Below are positions 1 to 7,891 of a stretch of 64,000 nt of DNA, piece after piece. The notes beneath the pieces were generated by a model that did not search any database, was not told where the DNA came from, and was given only the letters and a program-made list of their open reading frames with translations. The position numbers and the translations under genes are program-made. Every line of letters starts with the position of its first letter. Position 1 is the first letter of the stretch. This stretch comes from Paractinoplanes maris (lineage in GTDB: Bacteria > Actinomycetota > Actinomycetes > Mycobacteriales > Micromonosporaceae). The stretch covers positions 372,001-436,000 of the forward strand of contig NZ_JALPVL010000009.1 of NCBI RefSeq assembly GCF_023544465.1. Reading direction: 5' to 3'.

Positions 1-1
1 G

Positions 2-331
2 ATCCTGCTCTTCATTCACCTGGTCGGCTTCGCGCTGCTGCTCGGCGGGGCGATCGCTCAGTTCCTCACCGGCAAGTTCCGGATCAATCCGGCCGTGCTG
101 TGGGGCTCGATCATCCAGTTGCTGTCCGGCCTCGCGCTGGCGGCCCCGCTGCGGGGCGGCGGCGACGCCGAGCCCAGCCCGATCAAGCTCGGCGTCAAGC
201 TCCTGCTGGCCATCCTGATCTTCATCATGGTGTTCGTCCCGCGCAGGCGGGAGGCCGTGAACAAGGGCCACTTCATCGGCATCATCACCCTGACCCTGGC
301 CAACGCCGCGGTCGCCGTCTTCTGGCGCTGA
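2..331 (+). CDS. Integral membrane protein, C-terminal part (5' end outside window)
   Basis: The reading frame is open from the first bases of the window and stops at TGA 329-331, so about 109 C-terminal residues are visible. They form three hydrophobic stretches: a first one ending in LLLGGAIAQ, a second around WGSIIQLLSGLALA, and a third around LLLAILIFIMVFV. A short basic loop and a final hydrophobic segment ending AAVAVFWR follow. This is a small multi-pass membrane protein. I do not recognise the family, and the start lies upstream of the window. A strong terminator follows 13 bases after the stop, so this gene ends its transcription unit. Confidence 0.7.
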   Translation: MLLFIHLVGFALLLGGAIAQFLTGKFRINPAVLWGSIIQLLSGLALAAPLRGGGDAEPSPIKLGVKLLLAILIFIMVFVPRRREAVNKGHFIGIITLTLANAAVAVFWR

Positions 332-343
332 CTCCTTTTTCCC

Positions 344-384
344 TGACGACTGTCACGCTCCGTGCATGACAGTCGTCACTTTTT
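344..384 (+). terminator. Rho-independent terminator
   Basis: TGACGACTGTCA (344-355) and TGACAGTCGTCA (367-378) form a perfect 12-bp stem with an 11-base loop, followed by CTTTTT. The stem is AT-richer than its surroundings, and the T run makes it a textbook intrinsic terminator for the upstream membrane protein. Confidence 0.85.
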
Positions 385-848
385 GTACGCCTGATTTCCC
401 GCCGCCTCGCCCGGGTCGGTGATGTGTGCGACAACGTCGGCGCTGAATGCCCGACCATTTCTGTGTGCGTGCACGCCGTTGAGCGAAAAAGGCATCGGTC
501 GAACGGTGAATCATGGCCGGGACGACTGGCGGCCGGCGACGGCATTCCGGGGACCGTCCCCGCCCGGGAACGGTCACTGATTCGTACATCGAGTATTCGA
601 CCTGCTAAAACGCGGGCCCATGTCCGGCCTGCGGGCTTAGGAGGGTAACTGGGACGGGTTGCGGGTGTTTCGGCGTGCGCGTCGCAAAGAACGCCATTGC
701 CCGGAGCGTTTCCCGGGCCGAAACAATGGCGTCAGAACTGTAAATCATGGCCGGGCAGACTCTTATCCCATTCATAGGAAAGATCGGTATGGTCCCGGCC
801 ACGGGTTGATCAACTGCCTTGCTTCGCCACTTTCAGGAGCGCCTCGCC
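385..848. other. Non-coding leader region with a stem-loop
   Basis: No convincing gene lies here; the short open frames lack ribosome sites and family resemblance. The clearest structure is at 692-731: CGCCATT (692-698) pairs with AATGGCG (725-731), and inside it GTTTC (708-712) pairs with GAAAC (720-724) around a CCGGGCC loop. It sits about 120 bases before the glycosyltransferase start, so it could be part of that gene's untranslated leader. No T run follows it. Confidence 0.4.
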
Positions 849-1796
849 ATGACTGACAGCATCGACGCCAGCGTCGTCATCCCTACGCACAGCGAGCGTC
901 GCTGGGATTCGCTGCGGCGCACGGTTGCGTCCGCCCAGGAGCAGAAGGTGACCCCGGCGGAGATCATCGTCGTGGTCGACCACAACCCCGGGCTGTTCGA
1001 GCGGGCCACGGCGGAGTTCGCCGGCGTCACCGTGCTCGAGAACGAGTCGGCCCGCGGTGCTTCCGGCAACCGCAACACCGGCGCCTTCCACGCCCGGTCC
1101 GAGCTGATCGCGTTCCTCGACGACGACACCGTCGCCCACGACACCTGGCTGGGTCACCTCGCCGCGCCGTTCGCCGACCCGGCGGTGGTCGGCGCCGGTG
1201 GCCTCATCGTCCCGGCGTGGGAGAGCAACCGCCCGCGCTGGATGCCCGACGAGCTGCTGTGGACGGTCGGCGTCTCGTACGCGGGCATGCCGACCTCGGT
1301 CGCCGAGATCCGCAACGTGTGGTCGGCCAGCATGATGATCCGCCGGGACGCGTTCGAGAAGGTGGGCGGCTTCCGGGTCGGCTTCGGCAAGCTGGGCGAC
1401 CAGAACCGGCCCGAGGACACCGAGCTGTGCCTGCGGATCAGCGCCGAGACCGGTGGCCACTGGATGTACGTCCCCGACTCGGTCATCGAGCACGACGTTC
1501 CGCTCGACCGGTCGACGTTCCGCTTCTTCCTGCGCCGCTGCTATGCCGAGGGGCGCGGCAAGGTGCAGATGGCCGGCCTGCTCCCGCGCGACCAGAAGCT
1601 CGGCGCCGAGCAGGACTACTTGCGCCGCACCCTGCCCCGCGCGGTCGCCCACAACATCAAGGCCGCCACCCTGGGCCACGGCGGTCACCACGCCCTGCGC
1701 GCGGCCACGGTGATCGCCGCGGTCGCCGCCGCCGGCTTCGGGGGCGGCGTCGAGACGATCCACTCGCTCGGGGAAGCCGAGACGGCCACCCGCTGA
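849..1796 (+). CDS. Family 2 glycosyltransferase
   Basis: A 315-residue GT-A fold glycosyltransferase that should move a sugar from a nucleotide-sugar donor to an unknown acceptor. The start is ATG 849, with AGGAG at 835-839. The N-terminus has the GT2 opening (ASVVIPTHSERRWDSLRRT, about residues 7-25), then VVVDHNP near residue 44, the RGASGNRNTG stretch at 69-78, and the metal-binding DDD at 91-93 (FLDDDT). GNRNTG followed by FLDDD is typical of family 2 enzymes. There is no long hydrophobic segment except a weak Ala/Gly-rich tail, so it is probably cytoplasmic or peripheral. It stands alone, with no other cell-envelope genes beside it, so the acceptor cannot be guessed. Confidence 0.88.
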   Translation: MTDSIDASVVIPTHSERRWDSLRRTVASAQEQKVTPAEIIVVVDHNPGLFERATAEFAGVTVLENESARGASGNRNTGAFHARSELIAFLDDDTVAHDTWLGHLAAPFADPAVVGAGGLIVPAWESNRPRWMPDELLWTVGVSYAGMPTSVAEIRNVWSASMMIRRDAFEKVGGFRVGFGKLGDQNRPEDTELCLRISAETGGHWMYVPDSVIEHDVPLDRSTFRFFLRRCYAEGRGKVQMAGLLPRDQKLGAEQDYLRRTLPRAVAHNIKAATLGHGGHHALRAATVIAAVAAAGFGGGVETIHSLGEAETATR

Positions 1797-1875
1797 GCTC
1801 ACCTTTTGATCATTACGCGTGCCCGCGCAAGCCATTGGTCGGTCCCGATTAACCCGGGGCCCCTAGCCTGCGGCC

Positions 1876-3063
1876 ATGCGAAAGATCGTCCGCAACGTTC
1901 TCGCCGGGACCGGCGTCCTGGCGCTCACCCTGCCGCTGGCCGGCACCGCGTCCTACGCCGGCGGCCACCAGGTCACCAAGCCCACGCTGACCGGCTGGGC
2001 CGCGCTGCCCGCCGGCACGTTCGTCCCGGGCAGTGAGCAGTCCGGCGCGCTGGCCACCGGCAACCTCAACGGCTTCACCGTGCCCTTCGCCGACCAGCCG
2101 ATCCAGGGCTTCTCGGGCATCGTCGACAACGGTGACGGCACCTTCGACGTGCTCTCCGACAACGGGTACGGCAACCAGGCCAACTCGGGCGACTTCCTGC
2201 TGCGCGTCCAGAAGCTGGCCCCGGTCCCGCGGACCCAGCAGGTCGACGTGCTCGGCGGCATCAACCTGACCGACCCCGGCCAGCTGGTCCCGTGGGCGCT
2301 GACCCGCACCGACCGGGTGCTCACCGGCGCCGACTTCGACCCCGAGTCGATCCAGAAGGGGGCCGACGGCTCCTACTGGATCGGTGACGAGTTCGGCCCG
2401 TACCTGCTGCACTTCGACCGGGCCGGCCGAATGCTCGACGCGCCGGTCGCACTCGACGGCGTGATCGCGCCCGAGACGGCCGCCCGCACCGGGGTCACGG
2501 CGACCGCGCGCAGCAGCAAGGGCTTCGAGGGGCTGGCCCAGTCGCCCGACGGGCGCTACCTCTACGGGCTGCTCGAGGGCACGGTCGCCGGCGATCCGGC
2601 CGGGGAGCTGCGGCTCAACGAGTTCGACGTACGGGCGAAGAAGTACACCGGCAAGCGCTGGACCTATCAGCTGGACAACCCGGATTTCGCCATCGGTGAC
2701 GCGATCGCGGTCGACAAGAACCGGTTCCTGGTCATCGAGCGGGACAACGGCCAGGGGGCGACGGCGGTCGTCAAGAAGATCTACCTCGCCGAGAAGCGCG
2801 GCACCCAGCTGCGCAAGACCCTGCTGGTGGACCTCATGAACATCGCCAACCCGCGCCGGATCGGCGGCTTCGGCCCGACGTTCACGTTCCCCTTCCAGAC
2901 CATCGAGGACGTGGTCATCCTCGACGACCGGACGATCGCCGTCCTCAACGACAACAACTTCCCGTTCTCGACCGGCCGCAGCGCCACCGCCGCCGACAAC
3001 AACGAGTGGATCACCATCGCGCTGCCCAAGTCCTTGAACGCGGACAAGCGCCTGCTCAAGTAA
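1876..3063 (+). CDS. Secreted esterase-like phytase-family protein
   Basis: A 395-residue protein of the esterase-like activity of phytase family (PF13449 type), a beta-propeller fold found in secreted actinobacterial proteins. Residues 1-28 form a clear Sec signal peptide (MRKIVRNVLAG, hydrophobic core, then GTASYAGG). The mature part has the family hallmarks: an early IQGFSGIV stretch, FDVLSDNGYG, a central SYWIGDEFGPYLLHFD block, SKGFEGLA and, near the end, FPFQTIEDV with VLNDNNFPFS. The family name reflects sequence similarity; the substrate (phosphoester or carboxyl ester) cannot be read from the sequence. It is followed 16 bases later by a strong terminator, so it is monocistronic. Confidence 0.85.
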   Translation: MRKIVRNVLAGTGVLALTLPLAGTASYAGGHQVTKPTLTGWAALPAGTFVPGSEQSGALATGNLNGFTVPFADQPIQGFSGIVDNGDGTFDVLSDNGYGNQANSGDFLLRVQKLAPVPRTQQVDVLGGINLTDPGQLVPWALTRTDRVLTGADFDPESIQKGADGSYWIGDEFGPYLLHFDRAGRMLDAPVALDGVIAPETAARTGVTATARSSKGFEGLAQSPDGRYLYGLLEGTVAGDPAGELRLNEFDVRAKKYTGKRWTYQLDNPDFAIGDAIAVDKNRFLVIERDNGQGATAVVKKIYLAEKRGTQLRKTLLVDLMNIANPRRIGGFGPTFTFPFQTIEDVVILDDRTIAVLNDNNFPFSTGRSATAADNNEWITIALPKSLNADKRLLK

Positions 3064-3079
3064 GTCGTCGTCCCAGAGC

Positions 3080-3112
3080 GCCCGGTGCCGTCCCACGGCA
3101 CCGGGCGTTTTT
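3080..3112 (+). terminator. Rho-independent terminator
   Basis: GCCCGGTGCCGT (3080-3091) and ACGGCACCGGGC (3095-3106) form a perfect 12-bp stem with a three-base loop, followed by GTTTTT. It ends the phytase-like gene. Confidence 0.9.
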
Positions 3113-3260
3113 GCGCGCCCCGGCCGTCGAGCGACTCGGGCCGGGATCGTCTGGCCGGAGCCGGCCGCGGTCTGCGAGCTGAGCCACAGCCGCAAGCCCG
3201 GTCGCCGAAGATCATTACCTAGCCTCCTAGGATGCTGGAGGAGGGGTCGCCTTTGGCTAG

Positions 3261-3311
3261 AAAGACCGGGTCTTTGTCGGCGTTCAGTGTCTAAAGTGGA
3301 GTGATCACTCC
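3261..3311. promoter_or_regulatory. Palindromic operators upstream of the TetR gene
   Basis: GGAGTGATCACTCC at 3298-3311 is a perfect 14-bp palindrome of the kind bound by TetR-family dimers. It lies 73 bases before the TetR start, where it could overlap the promoter and allow autoregulation. A second near-palindrome, AAAGACC-G-GGTCTTT at 3261-3275, lies just upstream. There is no other gene between the terminator at 3112 and the TetR start. Binding is inferred. Confidence 0.6.
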
Positions 3312-3384
3312 GTTACAAAGGGGACGCTAGGCTGATGAACGGTCAACCGGCTGTCAAAGCCCCAAAACGGACGGAGAGTGAACC

Positions 3385-3945
3385 ATGGCCGCACGCGCGC
3401 CGCGTGCTGATGCGTTGCGTAACAGGTCCCGCGTTCTCGCGGCGGCCGAGCAGGTGTTCGTGGCGCGAGGCACGGCAGTCTCCACCGAGGAGGTGGCTCG
3501 CGCGGCGGGCGTCGGCATCGGCACCGTCTTCCGGCACTTCCCGACCAAGGCGGCACTGATCGAAGCGGTTTTCCGCGAACGCTTACGCCGCTTCGGCGAG
3601 GAAGCCGACCAACTGGTCCAGGCCGACGACCCGAGCCAGGCGATCTGGGTCTTCCTCAACCGGGTGGCCGAGGTGGCCGCGGGCAAGCAGGCCTGGGCCG
3701 ACGCCTTCGCCGCGACGAACGTACGAGATGCTCTGACCCCGGCCCGTGAGCAGCTGCCGCTGGCCCTGGGCACCCTGCTCGAACGAGCCCAGCAGCAGGG
3801 CGCCATCCGCCCCGACGTCACGGTCGGCGAACTGGTGGCCCTCATGCTGGCCGTCTCCCGGGTTCCCGAGCTCGACGCCGACGGCGCCGCCCTGCGGGCC
3901 CGTGTGCTCGCCATCGTCTTCGACGGGCTCCGGGCCAGGGCCTAA
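3385..3945 (+). CDS. TetR/AcrR family transcriptional regulator
   Basis: A 186-residue one-domain repressor. Residues 10-60 carry the TetR helix-turn-helix: RVLAAAEQVFVARG, then TEEVARAAGVGIGTVFRHFPTKAALIEAV, with the recognition helix around GVGIGTVFRHF. The rest is the helical ligand-binding and dimer domain, which has no predictive motif. The start is ATG 3385, with a GGAGAG ribosome site at 3373-3378. A perfect palindrome upstream (3298-3311) is the likely operator. The next gene starts 9 bases after the stop, so the regulator heads an operon with a hypothetical protein, a MatB-type synthetase and a membrane protein. It probably responds to a fatty or dicarboxylic acyl compound, but this is a guess from context. 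Confidence 0.9.
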   Translation: MAARAPRADALRNRSRVLAAAEQVFVARGTAVSTEEVARAAGVGIGTVFRHFPTKAALIEAVFRERLRRFGEEADQLVQADDPSQAIWVFLNRVAEVAAGKQAWADAFAATNVRDALTPAREQLPLALGTLLERAQQQGAIRPDVTVGELVALMLAVSRVPELDADGAALRARVLAIVFDGLRARA

Positions 3946-3954
3946 GGTGGGCGG

Positions 3955-4533
3955 ATGGCTCCGTCGAGCGTCGCCTGGATCGACCATCACTACGACCGGG
4001 AGAACGCGGGGCTGGGACGCAGCCGGTTCGCCGAGCACGTGTGGGTGAACGCCAAGGAGTTCGACGACTGCTGGGGTGACATCTCGCCGGTCGGCTTCGC
4101 CTGCGTGGCCTGGCGGCTCGCCACCGCGCCGCACCTCGACCCGGGCTTCGTGCGATTCCATCGCCGCGTGCTGAGCGCCGCCTGCCGGCGCAACACCTGG
4201 GACGGTTCGCTGACCGCCGCCGTCGAGCTGGTCGCGCCCTGGCCGGCCGCGCTGAGCGGATCGCAGGCCTGGACGCAGGATCGCGGCTGGCGCGGCTGGC
4301 CGGAGACGTTCGGGCAGTTCCTCGCCCCGTCGCAGCAGGAGCTGAGCCGCACCCCGCACCTGCGCTCGACGCTGACCGCCGAGGCCCCGCTGGCCTTGAC
4401 CGAGCTGCCCAAGCTGCCCGAAAGCCCCGGCCCCGAGCTGCCCGACCTGGCCGAACGCACCGTGACCGTCCTCGTCCGCGAGCTGAACGACCTGCTCGCA
4501 CCCATGCTCACCCAGCTCGGGGGTGCTCGGTGA
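3955..4533 (+). CDS. Hypothetical protein in the matB operon
   Basis: A 192-residue soluble protein of unknown family. It has a Trp/His-rich N-terminal half (VAWIDHHYDRENAG, HVWVNAKEFDDCWGDISP), no signal peptide and no membrane segment. The second half is proline- and leucine-rich, ending in a helical VTVLVRELNDLLAPMLTQLG stretch. It starts 9 bases after the TetR gene, and its last four bases (GTGA) overlap the start of the acyl-CoA synthetase gene. It is therefore surely translated and coupled to that enzyme. I cannot assign a function. Confidence 0.75.
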   Translation: MAPSSVAWIDHHYDRENAGLGRSRFAEHVWVNAKEFDDCWGDISPVGFACVAWRLATAPHLDPGFVRFHRRVLSAACRRNTWDGSLTAAVELVAPWPAALSGSQAWTQDRGWRGWPETFGQFLAPSQQELSRTPHLRSTLTAEAPLALTELPKLPESPGPELPDLAERTVTVLVRELNDLLAPMLTQLGGAR

Positions 4534-5852
4534 CGCGGCTGCTGCGGGCGCTGCACGACGACGCCGATCAGGCCGAGGCTGTGCGGGACGAGCACTCGGC
4601 GATCTCCCGGCACGAGCTGCTGGGCCGGGCGTCCGCGCTGGCCGCCGAGCTGGCCGGCCGCCGCATGATCGCCGTGGACGCCACCCCCACGATCGACACC
4701 GTCATCCGGATCACCGCCGCGCTGCTGGCGGGCGTTCCCGCCGTACCCGTGCCGCCCGACGCCGGCGAACTGGAGCGAGCCCACCTCCTCCGCGACTCCG
4801 GCGCCGAGCTGGTCGACGGGCCGACCACCCGGACTGCCACCACGGTGCCCGCCGAGCCCGGCCCCGACGCCCCCGCGCTGATCCTCTACACCAGCGGCAC
4901 CACCGGACCGCCCAAGGGCGCCGTCATCTCCCGCCGGGCGCTCGCCGCCGACCTCGACGCCCTGGCCGAGGTGTGGCAATGGACGCCGGACGACACACTG
5001 GTCCACGGCCTGCCGCTCTTCCACGTCCACGGGCTGGTGCTGGGCGTGCTCGGTCCGCTCCGGCTCGGGTCGCGGCTGGTTCACACCGGCCGGCCCACAC
5101 CCCAGGCGTACGCGGCCACGCCCGGCACCATGTATTTCGGCGTGCCCACGGTGTGGTCGCGGGTCTGCGCCGCCCCCACTGAGGCCCGCGCCCTCAGCCA
5201 CGCCCGCCTGCTGGTCTCCGGCAGCGCACCGCTGCCCGTCCCGGTCTTCGACGACCTGGTCGCGCTGACCGGTCAGGCGCCGGTCGAGCGGTACGGCATG
5301 ACCGAGACCCTGATCACCGTGAGCGCCCGCGCCGACGGCGAACGCCGCCCCGGCCAGGTCGGCCTGCCCGTTCCGGGCGTCGAGACCCGGCTGGTCGGCG
5401 AAGCGGGCGAAGCCGTGCCACCGGGCGACATCGGTCACCTGCAGGTCCGCGGGGCCACACTCTTCGACGGCTACCTGGGTCAGGAAAGGACCGAGGGCTG
5501 GTACGCGACCGGTGACGTCGCCACAATCGGGGCCGACGGCTGGCACCGGATCGTCGGCCGGGCCTCCACCGACCTGATCAAGACCGGCGGCTACCGGGTC
5601 GGCGCGGGAGAGGTCGAGGACGCGCTGCTGCTGCACCCGGCGGTGCGCGAGGCAGCCGTGATCGGCACCCCGCACCCCGACCTGGGCGAGCAGATCACCG
5701 CGTACGTGGTGGCCGAAGGCGCCCGCGAGGGCGACCTGATCGCCTGGGTCGCCGACCGCCTGGCCGCCCACAAACGGCCGCGCGCCGTGCATCTGGTCGA
5801 CGCCCTGCCGCGCAATGCGATGGGCAAGGTTCAAAAGGGAGCGTTGCGGTGA
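4530..5852 (+). CDS. matB: MatB-type malonyl-CoA synthetase (AMP-forming acyl-CoA ligase)
   Basis: A 440-residue member of the ANL adenylating superfamily. The phosphate-binding loop YTSGTTGPPKG is at residues 120-130. The order of further blocks matches actinobacterial MatB closely: VWQWTPDDTLVHGLPLFHVHGLVLG, a GR signal after the LVHTGR segment, ERYGMTETL, and DLIKTGGYRVGAGEVEDALL. The catalytic lysine region GKVQKG lies at the extreme C-terminus. MatB activates malonate, and often methylmalonate, with ATP and CoA, supplying extender units for fatty acid or polyketide synthesis. At 440 residues it is slightly shorter than usual because the N-terminal domain is compact. The GTG start overlaps the upstream stop, and its own stop overlaps the next GTG. 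A close alternative is another short-chain dicarboxylate ligase. Confidence 0.83.
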   Translation: MTRLLRALHDDADQAEAVRDEHSAISRHELLGRASALAAELAGRRMIAVDATPTIDTVIRITAALLAGVPAVPVPPDAGELERAHLLRDSGAELVDGPTTRTATTVPAEPGPDAPALILYTSGTTGPPKGAVISRRALAADLDALAEVWQWTPDDTLVHGLPLFHVHGLVLGVLGPLRLGSRLVHTGRPTPQAYAATPGTMYFGVPTVWSRVCAAPTEARALSHARLLVSGSAPLPVPVFDDLVALTGQAPVERYGMTETLITVSARADGERRPGQVGLPVPGVETRLVGEAGEAVPPGDIGHLQVRGATLFDGYLGQERTEGWYATGDVATIGADGWHRIVGRASTDLIKTGGYRVGAGEVEDALLLHPAVREAAVIGTPHPDLGEQITAYVVAEGAREGDLIAWVADRLAAHKRPRAVHLVDALPRNAMGKVQKGALR

Positions 5853-6601
5853 GGGTGGGTCTGAGTCCGCAGTGGTGGTTGCGGGTGCTGATCGTCGGCT
5901 GCGGACTGGCCGGTCTGCTGATCGGCGAGCATCGGCTCGCGTACTACACCAGCCAGAGCAACATCATCACGCTCGGCTACTTCGGCGGCGTCCTCTACTG
6001 GATGATCCGCCGCCGCACGACCGCCCCAGCAGCGCCCCGGCTGCGCGGCGCGGTCACCCTGTGGATCGTCATCACCGGCCTGATCTCCCACTTCATGCTC
6101 CAGAACGGCGAGAACCCGCTGCCCGGCCTGCTGATCGACGACCCGTCCCGGCAAGTGCTCAACTGGTCCCGCTTCCTGGTCCACTACGCCGTCCCGGTGC
6201 TCGTCCTGACCGACTGGCTTGCATTCGGGCCGCGCCGCGTCTCCCCATGGCGAGACCTTCCGCTGTGGATCCTCTACCCACTGGGCTACGGAGCGACCTC
6301 GGTGGCCCGGGCGGTCGCGTTCCCCACGGTCAGCGACCGCTACCCCTACTTCTTCCTGGACCCCACTTCCCAGGGGTACGGCTGGGTGGCCGGCCAGTTC
6401 GTCAAGCTCGGCGTCATCTTCGCGATCCTGGGAGCGGTCTTGCTGGCCTACGACCGCCTGGCCGCCCGCCTCACCCACACCATCCCCGAACCTCCCACCG
6501 ACGCCACAGCCCCTACCCAGGCCACAGCCCCCGCTGCCGCGACTGACCCGGCAGGCGCACCCAAAGCCGCGCCCGCCGAGTCCCAGCCCGCCCGGTCCTA
6601 G
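5849..6601 (+). CDS. Pr6Pr (FAR-17a/AIG1-like) family membrane protein
   Basis: A 250-residue membrane protein with six hydrophobic segments, near residues 11-30, 39-55, 67-88, 108-128, 137-160 and 185-206. Family-like features include YYTSQSNIITLGYFGG, LISHFMLQN, LVHYAVPVLVLTDWLAF with an HY pair, and YPYFFLD near the end of the fifth loop. FAR-17a/AIG1 relatives in eukaryotes hydrolyse fatty-acid esters through conserved Thr/His residues; in bacteria the role is unknown. The GTG start (5849) overlaps the matB stop. After residue 207 the tail is Pro/Ala/Thr-rich, and its last ten codons are the first units of the downstream repeat array. The stop TAG 6599-6601 itself sits in a repeat unit. 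Confidence 0.8.
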   Translation: MRVGLSPQWWLRVLIVGCGLAGLLIGEHRLAYYTSQSNIITLGYFGGVLYWMIRRRTTAPAAPRLRGAVTLWIVITGLISHFMLQNGENPLPGLLIDDPSRQVLNWSRFLVHYAVPVLVLTDWLAFGPRRVSPWRDLPLWILYPLGYGATSVARAVAFPTVSDRYPYFFLDPTSQGYGWVAGQFVKLGVIFAILGAVLLAYDRLAARLTHTIPEPPTDATAPTQATAPAAATDPAGAPKAAPAESQPARS

Positions 6602-7322
6602 CGTGCCGAGTCCTAGCGTGCCGAGTCCTAGCGTGCCGAGTCCTAGCGTGCCGAGTCCGAGCGTGCTGAGTCCTAGCCTGCGCGGTCCGAGCGTGCTGAG
6701 TCCTAGCCTGCGCGGTCCGAGCGTGCTGAGTCCTAGCCTGCGCGGTCCGAGCGTGCTGAGTCCTAGCCTGCGCGGTCCGAGCGTGCTGAGTCCTAGCCTG
6801 CGCGGTCCGAGCGTGCTGAGTCCTAGCCTGCGCGGTCCGAGCGTGCTGAGTCCCAGCCTGCGCGGTCCCAGCCTGCGCGGTCCCAGCCTGCGCGGTCCCA
6901 GCCTGCGCGGTCCCAGCCTGCGCGGTCCCAGCCTGCTGAGTCCCACCCGCGCGGCCCTAGCGTGCTGAGTCCTAGCTTGCACGGTCCCAGGGTGCCGAGT
7001 CACAGCCCGCGCTCCTAGGGTGCTGAGTCCGAGCCTGTGCGGTCCGAGCGCGCCGAGTCCCAGCGTGCGCGGTCCGAGGGTGCCGAGTCACAGCCCGCGC
7101 TCCTAGGGTGCTGAATCCCAGCCCGTGCGGTGCGGACGCGCCGAGTCCCAGCGTGCGCGGTCCTAGGGTGCCGAGTCACAGCCCGCGCTCCTAGGGTGCT
7201 GAATCCCAGCCGGTGCGGTGCGGTGCGGTGCGGACGCGGCGAGTCCTAGCTTGCGCGGTCCCAGCGTGCGAGTCCCAGCTCGCGCCGCCCCGGCGTGCCG
7301 GAGTTCAGCCTGCAGACTCCGA
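6571..7322. repeat. Nested tandem-repeat array (15-bp unit, 30-bp and 88-bp higher-order repeats)
   Basis: About 49 head-to-tail copies of a 15-bp unit close to GCGTGCCGAGTCCTA. Four plain units (6601-6660) are followed by six identical 30-bp dimers (6661-6840), each pairing GCGTGCTGAGTCCTA with GCCTGCGCGGTCCGA. Then come runs of GCCTGCGCGGTCCCA (6856-6930). From 6990 three 88-bp higher-order copies start at 6990, 7078 and 7166, each containing a shortened GCCCGCGCTCCTA unit. A GCGGT pentamer repeat lies at about 7212-7232, and units decay towards 7322. The array is unusually rich in CTAG. It begins inside the Pr6Pr coding end and fills the space before the convergent NlpC gene. The many ORFs across it are explained by the 15-bp period. 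Confidence 0.95.
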
Positions 7323-7345
7323 GGCGGAGCCGGCGAGGATGGGGC

Positions 7346-7891
7346 TCAGCTTCCGATCCGGGCGAACCTGACCTGGCTCGCGGACCAGATCCTGGCCAGC
7401 TTGACGCGGTCGCCGGGCTTGGGGGCGTGCCACACCCGGCCGGCGCCGGCGTAGACGGCCACGTGGTAGGCGCGGCCCCCGGACATCCAGAACACCAGGT
7501 CGCCCGGGCGAGCGGCGGCCTGGGAAATCTTGCGGGCCGCTGTGTACTGCGCCTGGGCGGTCCGCGGCAGCGTGAGGCCGACTTTCCCGTACGCGAATCC
7601 GGACAACCCGGAGCAGTCGAACGCGCCGGGACCTCGAGCCCCGTATTTATACGGCTTGCCCTGCTGAGCCCGGGCCACCGCGACGATCTTGTTGCCACGG
7701 ATGATCCCCGCGGCCACGGGAGTCAGTTTCGGCGTGGCCCCGGCCCGGGCGGCTGACGGGGTGGCTGCGGCTTGGGCGGCCGACGGGGTGGCCTCGGCCC
7801 GGGTGGCCGACGGGGTGATGAGCAGCGTGGTGGCGATGGCCGTCGCGGCGATGAGCAGCAGTAGGCGGCGCAGTGGCAGTGGGAAAGACAA
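7346..7891 (-). CDS. Secreted NlpC/P60 family peptidoglycan endopeptidase
   Basis: A 181-residue exported cysteine peptidase that should cut peptide stems of peptidoglycan. Residues 1-32 are a Sec signal peptide (basic start, long Leu/Ala/Ile core, then TRA). Residues 33-58 are a low-complexity linker with ATPSAA-type repeats. The NlpC/P60 domain spans about 64-181. The catalytic Cys is C93 (FDCSGLSGFAYG), the catalytic His is H143 (AYHVAVYAG) and the third polar residue is H155. The spacing is normal for the family. It stands alone on the minus strand with its 3' end facing the repeat array. Confidence 0.9.
   Translation of the reverse strand: MSFPLPLRRLLLLIAATAIATTLLITPSATRAEATPSAAQAAATPSAARAGATPKLTPVAAGIIRGNKIVAVARAQQGKPYKYGARGPGAFDCSGLSGFAYGKVGLTLPRTAQAQYTAARKISQAAARPGDLVFWMSGGRAYHVAVYAGAGRVWHAPKPGDRVKLARIWSASQVRFARIGS
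7741..7818. repeat. 27-bp direct repeat inside the NlpC/P60 linker
   Basis: Three near-identical units start at 7741, 7768 and 7795, each close to CGGCCCGGGCGGCCGACGGG plus GTGGCCT. In the encoded protein they give the repeated ATPSAA(Q/R)A linker between signal peptide and catalytic domain. The unit is nine codons, so expansion or loss keeps the frame. Confidence 0.75.

Noticed and set aside
3990-5834. A 614-residue minus-strand ORF
   Set aside because: It is the antisense of the hypothetical protein and matB, a common effect of high GC content, with no family match.
6219-6968. A 249-residue plus-strand ORF with Pro/Ser repeats
   Set aside because: It is a shadow frame of the Pr6Pr gene continued through the array. 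No start signal.
5831-7003. A 390-residue minus-strand ORF rich in LGPRRLGLST repeats
   Set aside because: It is read through the 15-bp array and the opposite strand of the Pr6Pr gene. Its repeated protein is explained by a repeat unit divisible by three, and it has no ribosome site.
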